Shown: piece after piece, positions 41,609 through 49,737 of the stretch
Layout of the letters: every line of letters starts with the position of its first letter
Position numbering within the stretch: position 1 is the stretch's first letter
NCBI GenBank assembly: GCA_026392045.1
Contig: JAPLCU010000030.1
Span: forward strand, 1-56,462
Source: Armatimonadota bacterium
GTDB lineage: Bacteria > Armatimonadota > UBA5829
Length of the DNA: 56,462 nt
Reading direction: 5' to 3'
Position numbers and translations under genes: made by a program
The notes under the pieces: model-generated
The model's input: the letters and a program-made list of their open reading frames with translations, nothing else
Database searches by the model: none
Told to the model about the DNA's origin: nothing

Positions 41609-43065
41609 TTTGCACCTTCCATTCTGACGCTGCGGAACCGCGCGGGAGATACCCCATGCCCAACATGCGCAGACTGCGGCGGCTCGCCCTTTCCGCAATT
41701 CGGCACGCCCCATATCCGCCACTGTTCATCGTTGCACACGGCATCGCAATTGCCCCAAAACTCGGGGGTTATGCCGGAATACATCGGGTTTTTGAACACC
41801 CTACCCCGCTCACCATCTTTGATTTCCCACGCGATCTCAGTTGCGAAGTGGAAATTGAGCCGTTTGTCGTCAATGCTCCAGCTTTTGATGCCCGCCGCGT
41901 AGATACCATCCGGGGTGTCCGCGATAAGTTCGTCGATATCCCAATCGCCCGGCATGAGGTTGATATTTGTCATTCTGATGAGCGGAATGCGGTTCCAGCC
42001 ATCGGCGCGCATCGAACCCATGCTCTTTTGACCAAGTTCGGAAGCGGTCTCACGCGAAGTCAGATAACCGGTGAATATGCCGTCTTTGACAATATCGACG
42101 CACTGCCCGGGCACACCTTCGTCATCGAACGCAAAGCCTCCCAAGCCATGAGTCAAAGTAGCATCGGCGGTGATATTCACATTTTCAGAGCCATATTTGA
42201 AACTGCCGAGCTTTTCAGGGGTGAGGAAACTGGTTCCTGCGTAAGAAGACTCAGTGCCGAAAACGCGATCCAGCTCGATTGGGTGCCCGCAGGATTCGTG
42301 AACTTGCAACGCAAGCATGCTTCCCTCAAGGATCAGCGTCTGGTCGCCATTCGGGCAAGGCGGCGCGCTTAGAAGCTCTACGGCTTCTTTGGCGGTCTGC
42401 TCAGCATGTGAAACAAGGTTCATAGATTCCACGAACTCATAGCCTGCGGCTGCATAGTCACCTCCAAAAGACGATGGATATGAGCGGGTGTGAACCTCGG
42501 AGCCTTCGATTGCGGTAGCGGAGAAACCTGCTCCGGTCTCTACCTTGGTCTGCTCGATGTAGGCGCCCTCGCTGCTCGCAAACACTTGATCGAACTTCCA
42601 GAATCGCATCGAGCAGTCTGTAAGCTTGATTTTATCGTTTTGACGAAGCGCCTCATCGGCATCACGCAACAGGCCGATCTTTTCATCCAGGGCAACATCG
42701 AATGGATCGATATCGAAATCAGAGATGAACTTGCCTTCAAAAACATGCGCCGGAGCGAGTTTCACGTCCTTTCGTTTTACCATTGCGGAGGCTCTTGCGA
42801 TTCGCACCGCTTCGTCTGTTACGCGCATTGCATCTTCAATAGTGAACTTGGGACTGCTTGAGAAACCCCAAGCTCCATCCACAAGGACTCGCACCCCAAA
42901 TCCATTGCTGGACGAGCGGTCAAGATGCTCGACTTTACCCGTCCTCAGCACAATCGCCTCATTGTCGCGGTTGACTATGCGGATATCCGCATATTGCGCA
43001 CCGCGAGCCTTTGCTTCGTCAAGCGCCTTCTCGCAAAACGACCTTGCGTCAAATGAACCCAGCAT
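41605..43065 (-). CDS. tldD: TldD-family zinc metalloprotease subunit
   Basis: The product is 486 residues, ATG 43065 with GGAGG 5 bases upstream. The metal-binding motif H256-E-S-C-G-H261 (HExxxH) of TldD is present, followed by PIELDRVFGTESSYAGTSFL. The C-terminal MTNINLMPGDWDIDELIADTPDGIYAAG is highly typical. It forms the catalytic half of the TldD/E complex. It is 18 bases after the MBL-fold gene, suggesting one operon of three genes. Confidence 0.95.
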   Translation of the reverse strand: MLGSFDARSFCEKALDEAKARGAQYADIRIVNRDNEAIVLRTGKVEHLDRSSSNGFGVRVLVDGAWGFSSSPKFTIEDAMRVTDEAVRIARASAMVKRKDVKLAPAHVFEGKFISDFDIDPFDVALDEKIGLLRDADEALRQNDKIKLTDCSMRFWKFDQVFASSEGAYIEQTKVETGAGFSATAIEGSEVHTRSYPSSFGGDYAAAGYEFVESMNLVSHAEQTAKEAVELLSAPPCPNGDQTLILEGSMLALQVHESCGHPIELDRVFGTESSYAGTSFLTPEKLGSFKYGSENVNITADATLTHGLGGFAFDDEGVPGQCVDIVKDGIFTGYLTSRETASELGQKSMGSMRADGWNRIPLIRMTNINLMPGDWDIDELIADTPDGIYAAGIKSWSIDDKRLNFHFATEIAWEIKDGERGRVFKNPMYSGITPEFWGNCDAVCNDEQWRIWGVPNCGKGEPPQSAHVGHGVSPARFRSVRMEGAK

Positions 43066-43083
43066 ATTCGCCTCCTATAATTG

Positions 43084-43845
43084 TTAGTTGATTTCCAATT
43101 GAAGACCATCGTAGGCAAGCTGCACTCCATTTGGCAGGGCCGCATTGGTCTTCTCATGGTCGAGTTTATGGGTGATATGCGTAAAGAATGCATAGCAGGG
43201 CTTTAGTTTTTCGATTAAACATACACCCTGGCTGATTGTAAAATGCGTTTCGTGCGGCTCATGCCTGATTACACCCAAAACGAGCGTGTGCAAACCGCGC
43301 AGCATATCCATCGAATGCTCAGCAATACGGCTGCAGTCGGTGACGTAAGCAAAATCGCCGATTCTGTAGCCCAAGATTTTTATACCTCCGTGATAGATGG
43401 GAACAGGTATCACCGGCACGCCCGATGCTTCAAATGGCCCGCCAACCTCTATTAAATCCAACATCGGCTTTCCGCCGCCAAGCTGAGTCGGCACAAACAC
43501 ATATTCAAAAGTCTTTCTTAGCGTAATTAGAGTCTCCGAGTTACCGTAGATCGGAATGGATGTGCCGGAAAGCTCGTTGAACCGCCGAATATCGTCCAAG
43601 CCAAATATATGATCCGCATGCGCATGCGTGAACAGCAGTGAATCTATATGCCGCACGTTTTCCCGCAAAAGTTGTATACGAAGCTCCGGCGGCGTGTCTA
43701 TCAGAATGCTCTTACCCGAAACTTCAATCAGACATGAACATCTCGTGCGCATATTTTTTGGATCCGTAGACTTGCAAACCTCACAATCGCAAGCTATTAC
43801 AGGCACCCCATGAGATGTGCCAGTGCCAAGAAAAGTTATCTTCAT
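43084..43845 (-). CDS. MBL-fold metallo-hydrolase, PhnP-like
   Basis: The product is 253 residues, full length for the family. N-terminal FLGTGTSHGVPVIACDCEVC carries the Cys cluster (19, 21, 24, plus RTRCSC) that binds a structural zinc in PhnP-type proteins. The active-site motif is T73-H-A-H-A-D-H79, then HGGIKILGYRIGD and VTDCSRI. PhnP is a cyclic phosphodiesterase; other members are of unknown substrate. First gene of the tldD-tldE run. Its ribosome-binding site is weak. Confidence 0.9.
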   Translation of the reverse strand: MKITFLGTGTSHGVPVIACDCEVCKSTDPKNMRTRCSCLIEVSGKSILIDTPPELRIQLLRENVRHIDSLLFTHAHADHIFGLDDIRRFNELSGTSIPIYGNSETLITLRKTFEYVFVPTQLGGGKPMLDLIEVGGPFEASGVPVIPVPIYHGGIKILGYRIGDFAYVTDCSRIAEHSMDMLRGLHTLVLGVIRHEPHETHFTISQGVCLIEKLKPCYAFFTHITHKLDHEKTNAALPNGVQLAYDGLQLEIN

Positions 43846-43992
43846 AAGTCGCGTTCGCTTTCAATTGCCAAGCATTTCAAGGCTGCTCGCCAAATGAGCC
43901 TCCATTAGGTTTTAGCCATCATAATGCAAAATACCTTCCTCAAATCGGATATACTTACGGATATCAGCAAAAACAACACTTGACCAATGTCT

Positions 43993-44016
43993 ATATGATG
44001 TGTCAATATATCATAT
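43993..44016. promoter_or_regulatory. Possible operator (inverted repeat) before the GH27 gene
   Basis: ATATGAT (43993-43999) and ATCATAT (44010-44016) flank TGTCAATAT, just upstream of the GH27 ribosome-binding site. TTGACC at 43980 could be a -35 box. It would suit a repressor of the galactosidase gene, but no regulator is adjacent. Confidence 0.3.
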
Positions 44017-44042
44017 CAATTCTTTTGGAGGTCTAAAGAGTA

Positions 44043-45548
44043 ATGAGTAGATTTGTTTGTCAGCTATTGCTGGGATTGCTATTATCAATCCTTGCAGCAT
44101 CTATGACGCCAGCCCAAACAGGTGTTGTAGAGAATGCATTGCCGAAGATCGCATCTGGAGATTCGTTAAAGCCATCAATAAACGGCACGCGCGTAACCGG
44201 CACAACACCAGGCAAGCCTTTTATTTTTATGATTCCAGCTACGGGCGAAGGTCCACTGACTTTCACTGCAAAGGGTTTGCCGTCTGGCCTCACTCTGGAC
44301 TCAAAAACCGGAATTATAACAGGTTCTGTCAAGAAGGCCGGCTCTTATGTGGTTAGTATAACTGTCAAGGGCGCTCGCGGGCAAGCTTCAAGAAAGTTGA
44401 AAATTGAAGCTGGCGACCATAAGCTCGCGCTCACCCCGCCAATGGGTTGGAACTCGTGGAACTGCTGGGCAGGCGCGATTGACGATGCCAAAGTGCGCGC
44501 TGCGGCGGATGCTATGATCAAGAGCGGCCTTGCGGCGCATGGTTACCAATATATAAACATCGACGACTGCTGGGAAGAAAAGCGTGGAGATGACGGTGAA
44601 ATTATAACCAACGCCAGATTCCCGGATATGAAAGCATTGGCCGACTATGTCCACAGCAAAGGACTTAAACTGGGCATTTATTCTTCACCCGGCCCCAAGA
44701 CCTGCGCGGGATTCACCGGAAGCTATAAGTTTGAAGAGCAGGATGCCAAGACATACGCCAAGTGGGGTATAGATTACCTCAAATATGACTGCTGCTCCTA
44801 TGGCGAAATCGTCCGCCCCAAGGAACCTGAGGACTTCAAGAAACCATATAGAATTATGGATAAGGCGCTTGATAGCTGCGGGCGAGATATATTATTCAGC
44901 TTGTGCCAATACGGCATGGGCAAAGTCTGGGAATGGGGCGAGGAAGTCGGCGGAAATTGCTGGCGCACCACCGGTGATATTAACGACAGTTGGGGAAGTA
45001 TGTCAGGCATTGGTTTCAGCCAAAACGGGCATGAGAAGTTTGCAGGGCCCGGTCATTGGAATGATCCGGATATGCTTGTAGTAGGAATGGTTGGCTGGAG
45101 CGCAAATCTGCACCCGTCAAGGCTTTCCTATATTGAGCAGGTCACACATATATCTTTGTGGAGTTTGCTTTCCTCCCCGATGCTTATAGGCTGCGACATG
45201 ACTCGATTGGACCAATTCACCACTGATCTGCTCACTAATGACGAAGTTATCGCCATAAGTCAGGATCCATTGGGCAAACCTGCGGGCCGCATATCAGATA
45301 ACCAAGGCATTCAAATATGGAGCAGACCGCTCTCGGATGGCACAATAGCTGTTGGTCTTTTCAACACTTCCCAGCAAGATGCTGAAGCAGCAGCGAAATG
45401 GTCTGAACTCGGTATCGAAGGCAAGAAGCCTGTCCGCGATCTTTGGCTTAAGAAAGACTTGGGCGATTTTAGCGATCAATACACGGCGAAGATACCGTCT
45501 CATGGCGCCGTGTTGATTAAGATTGGCAAGCCGACTGTGACGGATTAG
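44043..45548 (+). CDS. Secreted GH27 alpha-galactosidase with N-terminal Ig-like domain
   Basis: The product is 501 residues, ATG 44043 with GGAGG 11 bases upstream. The signal peptide is MSRFVCQLLLGLLLSILAAS. Residues 30-122 form a putative Ig (He_PIG-like) domain (FTAKGLPSGLTLDSKTGIIT). From about 128 a GH27 TIM barrel starts with the classic PPMGWNSWNCW. YINIDDCWE and the nucleophile segment YLKYD249CC follow, then GHWNDPDMLVVG with the acid/base Asp. The C-terminal beta-domain ends GAVLIKIG. It hydrolyses terminal alpha-1,6-type galactosides (galactomannan or raffinose side chains). It appears monocistronic. Confidence 0.94.
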   Translation: MSRFVCQLLLGLLLSILAASMTPAQTGVVENALPKIASGDSLKPSINGTRVTGTTPGKPFIFMIPATGEGPLTFTAKGLPSGLTLDSKTGIITGSVKKAGSYVVSITVKGARGQASRKLKIEAGDHKLALTPPMGWNSWNCWAGAIDDAKVRAAADAMIKSGLAAHGYQYINIDDCWEEKRGDDGEIITNARFPDMKALADYVHSKGLKLGIYSSPGPKTCAGFTGSYKFEEQDAKTYAKWGIDYLKYDCCSYGEIVRPKEPEDFKKPYRIMDKALDSCGRDILFSLCQYGMGKVWEWGEEVGGNCWRTTGDINDSWGSMSGIGFSQNGHEKFAGPGHWNDPDMLVVGMVGWSANLHPSRLSYIEQVTHISLWSLLSSPMLIGCDMTRLDQFTTDLLTNDEVIAISQDPLGKPAGRISDNQGIQIWSRPLSDGTIAVGLFNTSQQDAEAAAKWSELGIEGKKPVRDLWLKKDLGDFSDQYTAKIPSHGAVLIKIGKPTVTD

Positions 45549-45835
45549 AGAGTTGACTTAGTTGTTGCGCAACTATAGGTCACGGTTATGGCATCAGGAT
45601 ACCGAAACAACCAATATTTGCATGTTCCTGGTGGATATTTCCAACGGCTCCCCATGAGAGCAAAATAGAGTCCAGCGGTAGAATATGTATATGGGAAAAG
45701 AGGAATCGGCCAATTGATGGCGAAGTAAGAGGTAGGCTGTGTAGGTAATATTAGGAATGGTACCGACTGATTAGTGACGAACACTAAATCGCTAAAATAC
45801 CCCGCAGCCACGACAGAGATCGTCACGGAGGAACC

Positions 45836-46534
45836 ATGAGCACTCTTAGAATCCCGTTGGACGGCAAGCGCACCAATGTCGAGCGAACGAACATACCTTT
45901 GGAGCTGATCCTTCTTGACATTGAAAATCCGCGTATCCAGTACTACCTTGACACAAGCTTGAATGATAAGGTAACCCAGGATGAGGTGAAGCTGGCATTG
46001 GCGCAAGGCAACGACCAATATGACAGGCTTAAAGAGCATATAGAGTGCAATGGCGGCATATATAACCCGATCTGGGTCGTCCCCGATGATGGATTTTATC
46101 GTGTCATAGAGGGGAACAGCCGAGCGCTTGCTTATAGCGAACTGGCTGACAAATATATCAATGACGACCGGTGGACGGCAATAGACTCGTATATACTGCC
46201 AACTGCGGTCGAGCGACATAAGATCAACTTCATCCGGCTGGAAGCCCACCTTTTTGGGCAGACTCCTTGGGACGCGTATGAGAAGGCCCGAGAGCTCTAC
46301 AGATTGCACACGGAAGAAGACTATTCGCACCAGCGCCTGGAGCAGTTGACCAAGCTTTCAGCATACGACATTAAGAATAATATACAAGCCTTTCGGGATA
46401 TGGATGAACAATATTTGCCGCGATACCAAAAACCAGGCGAACTGCTCAAGTTCAGCTACTTTGCTGAATTCCATTTCACGAGCGGCTTAAGGGAATCCTT
46501 GAATGCAGACTATGTTCAGACATGTTGTAGGTAA
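45836..46534 (+). CDS. ParB/Srx-fold (ParB-like N-terminal domain) protein, probably 3'-truncated
   Basis: The product is 232 residues, ATG 45836 with GGAGG close upstream. The ParB/Srx fold shows in IPLELILLDIENPRIQYY, VKLALAQGNDQYDRLKEHIE and VIEGNSRALAYSELAD (the ParB box II-like motif); a helical region follows (SHQRLEQLTKLSAYDIKNNI). It is not a chromosome-partition ParB: no ParA partner and no central helix-turn-helix of the SpoOJ type. It looks like the standalone accessory ParB-like proteins. The sequence changes character after FSYFAEF, and the last 18 residues look unrelated, overlapping the endonuclease start by 32 bases. I infer that the 3' end was lost when the downstream gene arrived. 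The preceding 45549-45835 gap shows only a short GCATCAGGATACCG repeat. Confidence 0.75.
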   Translation: MSTLRIPLDGKRTNVERTNIPLELILLDIENPRIQYYLDTSLNDKVTQDEVKLALAQGNDQYDRLKEHIECNGGIYNPIWVVPDDGFYRVIEGNSRALAYSELADKYINDDRWTAIDSYILPTAVERHKINFIRLEAHLFGQTPWDAYEKARELYRLHTEEDYSHQRLEQLTKLSAYDIKNNIQAFRDMDEQYLPRYQKPGELLKFSYFAEFHFTSGLRESLNADYVQTCCR

Positions 46535-47372
46535 GTCGACCTCAAAGGAAGGTTTTGCTGTCCCACGCGACTGCGAGGAGTGGATGTGTGCTCCGGTTAA
46601 AGGCTGCAAACGTGAGATTAGTCTCATGTTTGATAAGCAGACAATTCCAGCCACATTGAGAAGAATAGATAACGAGCAAGGTAGTGTGCAGGTTAAATAC
46701 GAAAAGCGAGATGGAGAACCATTTCGCATCTGGCTAGCCACTACATTTGCCGCGAGCCCTGCAATTTCAACGGGTGATTTCTTCGAAGTTCGACGAGTCG
46801 AGGCTGACGTCTTCCAGATATTGCCATTCGCTGCCACGGATAATGCAAAACCATCGCTGCAAATTGAGCAATGGCTATTCCATCGCGGCACTGATAGGCT
46901 AATAGAGCAGGATACGCCGCTTGCCGAGATTCCAGCAGTAGTGCATGCAGTGCCATTCGCCGCTCAGGAAGGCCAATCATTTTACAACCGAGCTTTCTCT
47001 CATAGTTTTGCTTCATGGAGTTGGCAATCTGAATGCCGTGTAATGCAGGAACTGGGACTCAAATGTGACTTTGCTAAGGATGGAGTACAGGTTGAAGTCG
47101 AGTTCGGTAATGCGCGCACGTATTACCAGGACTTCGTGAAGTTTCTTCTTGGCAATCACTACTGTGGTGTTTCTCTGGGTGTATTGGTGGTACCATCTGT
47201 TTCCTTCGCAAAGCATCTATGCGAGGTTGGAAGACAACGTGCCGTCGAAAAGGGACGGACGCAGTACAGTGGAATGATCGACTTTGACAAGGTGCATCGC
47301 GAGTTCCACTACCTTGAGTTTATGCTTCCTATGCCTATCGCCATCGCTAGTGTAGGCAGTACCACGCTATGA
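46503..47372 (+). CDS. BglII/BstYI-type restriction endonuclease-like protein, no methyltransferase partner in view
   Basis: The product is 289 residues. The start is ATG 46503, with AAGGGAA upstream and an in-frame TGA directly before it. Residues 1-110 form a beta-rich domain (GKSTSKEGFAVPRDCEEWM, ATLRRIDNEQGSVQVKYE) that looks like a sequence-specific DNA-binding (B3/EcoRII-N-like) module; this is inference. Residues 165-285 resemble the BglII/BstYI PD-(D/E)XK nuclease: D...VQVE198VE200FGN at the metal site, then FVKFLLGNHYCGVSLGVLVVP and LEFMLPMPIAIASVG. The expected cognate methyltransferase is not next to it. It sits between a ParB-like gene with a foreign-looking 3' end and a radical SAM gene lacking its 5' end, suggesting insertion. 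Confidence 0.62.
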   Translation: MQTMFRHVVGKSTSKEGFAVPRDCEEWMCAPVKGCKREISLMFDKQTIPATLRRIDNEQGSVQVKYEKRDGEPFRIWLATTFAASPAISTGDFFEVRRVEADVFQILPFAATDNAKPSLQIEQWLFHRGTDRLIEQDTPLAEIPAVVHAVPFAAQEGQSFYNRAFSHSFASWSWQSECRVMQELGLKCDFAKDGVQVEVEFGNARTYYQDFVKFLLGNHYCGVSLGVLVVPSVSFAKHLCEVGRQRAVEKGRTQYSGMIDFDKVHREFHYLEFMLPMPIAIASVGSTTL

Positions 47373-47462
47373 CAAAAAGACTGGGCTCAGACACTAAAGG
47401 CGATTAGATATTATAAATACAGTGCAAAGGATCCCTGTAGCCAAAACCTGATCATTGGAGGA

Positions 47463-48725
47463 GTGCTTGCTACACTGATGGGCGATGATATCCAAAGAGA
47501 GGTCGCATGCAAAGTCGTCAAGGGTCTCCTGGATACACCAGGTAAATTGGGCTACGTAGATGATGACAGTATAGATGGTATTGTGCCCGATTATGCGATC
47601 CTTGAAGAGATCGACTACAAGTATCCAGCCACTAATGCATATATAACTTACGTCACCCGCGGTTGCATACGTAAGTGCCCATTCTGCGCCGTTCACCGAA
47701 TCGAGCCTGAATTCAGACACTATTCTTCAATCAAGGAGCAGGTCGATGAGATCAGTAGCCGTTATGGCGCAAAGAAAGACTTGCTGCTCTTGGACAACAA
47801 TGTGCTTGCATCTGATCGCTTCGCGGATATCATTGCCGAGATAAAGAGCCTTGGCTTTGAGCGAGGGGCCACGTTCTCTTACAATAGCAAGGGCGGAAGA
47901 ACTGTGACGGCACAGCGATATGTCGACTTCAACCAAGGTTTAGACGGCAGGCTCCTAACCGAGGAAAAGATGGCATTGCTGAGCGAGATTGCAATTAGGC
48001 CACTGCGCATTGCGTTCGACGACATAGCGTATAAGGACCTCTATATAGAGAATGTGCGCTTGGCAGCAAAGTATGGTATCACGCATTTGTCGAACTACGT
48101 TTTGTTCAACTACTTGGATACTCCTGACGACTTTTACGAGCGCTTGAAGATCAATATCCGTCTTAATGAAGAACTCGGGCTCAGGATATTCTCTTTCCCT
48201 ATGAGATATGTGGATTTGAAAAGCAAGAACCGGCTCGTTGATACACCGGGTAATCTAGGCAAAAACTGGACGAAGAAGCAGCTTAGATCTATCCAGTGTA
48301 TTTTACACGCGACACACGGTGTGGTGGGAGCAAAGAGGCCATTCTTTGAGAAAGCTTTCGGCCAAGATATACAAGAGTTCAACAAGATAGCGCTCATGCC
48401 TGAAGACTACATCATGCACCGTTACCGACACGAAGACGATGGTTCTGTAGACCGATGGTGGCAGCAGTTGAATGATCTATCGACTCAGGATAAAGAAGAA
48501 GCTCTGTCAATTGTCCTAAGCAACGACTTTCGCAAAATCCCTTACATCTATTCGAGCACACCTGTTATGCAGTTTCTTGAGCATTACCTAGTGGGCTACG
48601 AGAAGCAGCTCAACTTGTTTGCAGATGCTCAGCTGGGTGACAGAACAGCCGATTTTGTTATTCGGGACAAGGTTTCCCTAAATAACCAGGTCGGGGATTT
48701 GCAATCCCCGACCTACATTCATTAG
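47463..48725 (+). CDS. Radical SAM protein, apparently missing its N-terminal part
   Basis: The GTG at 47463 is the first possible start, but the frame is open from 47373. The upstream residues (QTLKAIRYYKYSAKDPCSQN, then LIIGGVLATLM) look like genuine family sequence, so the 5' end appears lost. The radical SAM cluster motif C68-IRK-C72-PF-C75 (CxxxCxxC) follows VTRG. The TIM-barrel part includes LLLLDNNVLAS, FNQGLDGRLL and IRPLRIAFDD, all intact. The C-terminus (DRWWQQLNDLSTQDKEEA) is helical. The last residues (VGDLQSPTYIH) are encoded by an intergenic-type palindrome, so the natural stop is probably lost too. Possible roles are tRNA, protein or DNA modification; the substrate is unknown. 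Confidence 0.75.
   Translation: MLATLMGDDIQREVACKVVKGLLDTPGKLGYVDDDSIDGIVPDYAILEEIDYKYPATNAYITYVTRGCIRKCPFCAVHRIEPEFRHYSSIKEQVDEISSRYGAKKDLLLLDNNVLASDRFADIIAEIKSLGFERGATFSYNSKGGRTVTAQRYVDFNQGLDGRLLTEEKMALLSEIAIRPLRIAFDDIAYKDLYIENVRLAAKYGITHLSNYVLFNYLDTPDDFYERLKINIRLNEELGLRIFSFPMRYVDLKSKNRLVDTPGNLGKNWTKKQLRSIQCILHATHGVVGAKRPFFEKAFGQDIQEFNKIALMPEDYIMHRYRHEDDGSVDRWWQQLNDLSTQDKEEALSIVLSNDFRKIPYIYSSTPVMQFLEHYLVGYEKQLNLFADAQLGDRTADFVIRDKVSLNNQVGDLQSPTYIH
48688..48714. repeat. 27-base palindrome AGGTCGGGGATT...AATCCCCGACCT
   Basis: Perfect 12-base arms around a 3-base centre, lying within the last codons of the radical SAM frame, just before its TAG. It looks like a dispersed repetitive hairpin rather than true coding sequence. 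Confidence 0.8.
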
Positions 48726-48760
48726 TGCCATCATACATTCAAAACAGGAGTTATGAAAGT

Positions 48761-49564
48761 TTGTCAGAGAATTACCAACGGCCCGACCGAAGCGCTCGGA
48801 AATGCAAATATGGGTGGTTCGATAAATGGGACCGGCTGATTAATGGCGCGCTAAGCCTTGTAGGCACACCCAAAATCGAGCTGGCTCCGGGTGAGCTTGC
48901 TATGGACCCACATATCCACACGCTGTTTTCTCACTGCAGCATAACGCAGCCGCAGGACGCCATCATAAGGGCTGTGAAGATCGGCTTGGGCGCTGTATGC
49001 GTTATGGATCATAACAGCATCAAGGGCGCTTTGGATGCCGAGCGCTGCGCCCAAGACCTGAAAGCTCGCGGCATCATTCCTGAAGATTTCCTCGTGATTC
49101 CGGGCATTGAGATCAATAGCGACCGCGGCCATATCGGCGCTATGTTTCTTCGAGAAGATATTCCAATGGAATTGACCCCAGCCGAAGCGCTTCAAGCAAT
49201 ACACGACGCAGGCGGGATAGCGGTGGCTGTTCATCCATATCACTCAACAGGCATAGGCGACGCCGTTTTTGATGCGCCTTTCGATGCAGTGGAAGTGGAG
49301 TGCGGGTCGGTCTTCGGGAGCGCTCTGGTCTCAAAAAACAGCGCGCTTACCTCGGATCCTCGTCTTGAGAACTGCGCCAAGTTTGGATCAAGCGACGCGC
49401 ATTACATTCGCGCAATAGGGGCGTGTTATACCATCCTCACGCTCGATGAACCAACTCTTGAAGGAGTTCGGAATGCCATAATTGAGCGTAAATCACGTGC
49501 GGTATCAACTCAGCCATACCTCAAAATGCGAAAGCTGTTGGGTGGAGTTCGCAAACTGAGATGA
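48761..49564 (+). CDS. PHP-domain metal-dependent phosphoesterase
   Basis: The frame is open from GTG 48725, overlapping the radical SAM stop. The TTG at 48761 has AGGAG 10 bases upstream and is the better start; the shorter product has 267 residues. PHP motifs in order: MDPHIHTLFSHCSI, VCVMDHNSIKGALDA, VIPGIEINSDRGHI, IAVAVHPYH, and FGSSDAHYIRAIG. These supply the usual trinuclear metal ligands. Family members include histidinol-phosphatase-like and RNA/nucleotide phosphoesterases; substrate unknown. It is followed by a terminator shared with glnN. Confidence 0.9.
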   Translation: MSENYQRPDRSARKCKYGWFDKWDRLINGALSLVGTPKIELAPGELAMDPHIHTLFSHCSITQPQDAIIRAVKIGLGAVCVMDHNSIKGALDAERCAQDLKARGIIPEDFLVIPGIEINSDRGHIGAMFLREDIPMELTPAEALQAIHDAGGIAVAVHPYHSTGIGDAVFDAPFDAVEVECGSVFGSALVSKNSALTSDPRLENCAKFGSSDAHYIRAIGACYTILTLDEPTLEGVRNAIIERKSRAVSTQPYLKMRKLLGGVRKLR

Positions 49565-49682
49565 CAAGCTAAGAAGTCTGAAAACAGGTATTTTTCATAG
49601 CATCGAACCCAATCTTCACATGGTAAAACCTATATGATGCGCTGCATGACAAAGGCTGAACCAGGTAAGGCTCCTCCAAAAT

Positions 49683-49712
49683 GGCGGAGGTCCTAATTAC
49701 GAGACCTCCGCC
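49683..49712. terminator. Convergent terminator hairpin
   Basis: Arms GGCGGAGGTC and GACCTCCGCC with a 10-base loop; T-rich on both sides (TATTATAT to the right). Lies between the PHP and glutamine synthetase genes. Confidence 0.75.
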
Positions 49713-49737
49713 TATTATATGCCTTTTCCAGGTTCGC

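Noticed and set aside
41539-42372. 277-codon plus-strand open frame over tldD/tldE
   Set aside because: Antisense to two well-conserved protease genes; Arg/His-rich random-looking peptide.
45545-46330. 261-codon minus-strand open frame over the ParB-like gene
   Set aside because: Mostly antisense to a better supported gene; the 90 codons outside it match no family I recognise, and no ribosome-binding site is present.
45836-46534. Chromosome-partition ParB or a plasmid origin
   Set aside because: No ParA, no parS-like sites and no replication gene next to it; the protein lacks the central ParB DNA-binding helices.
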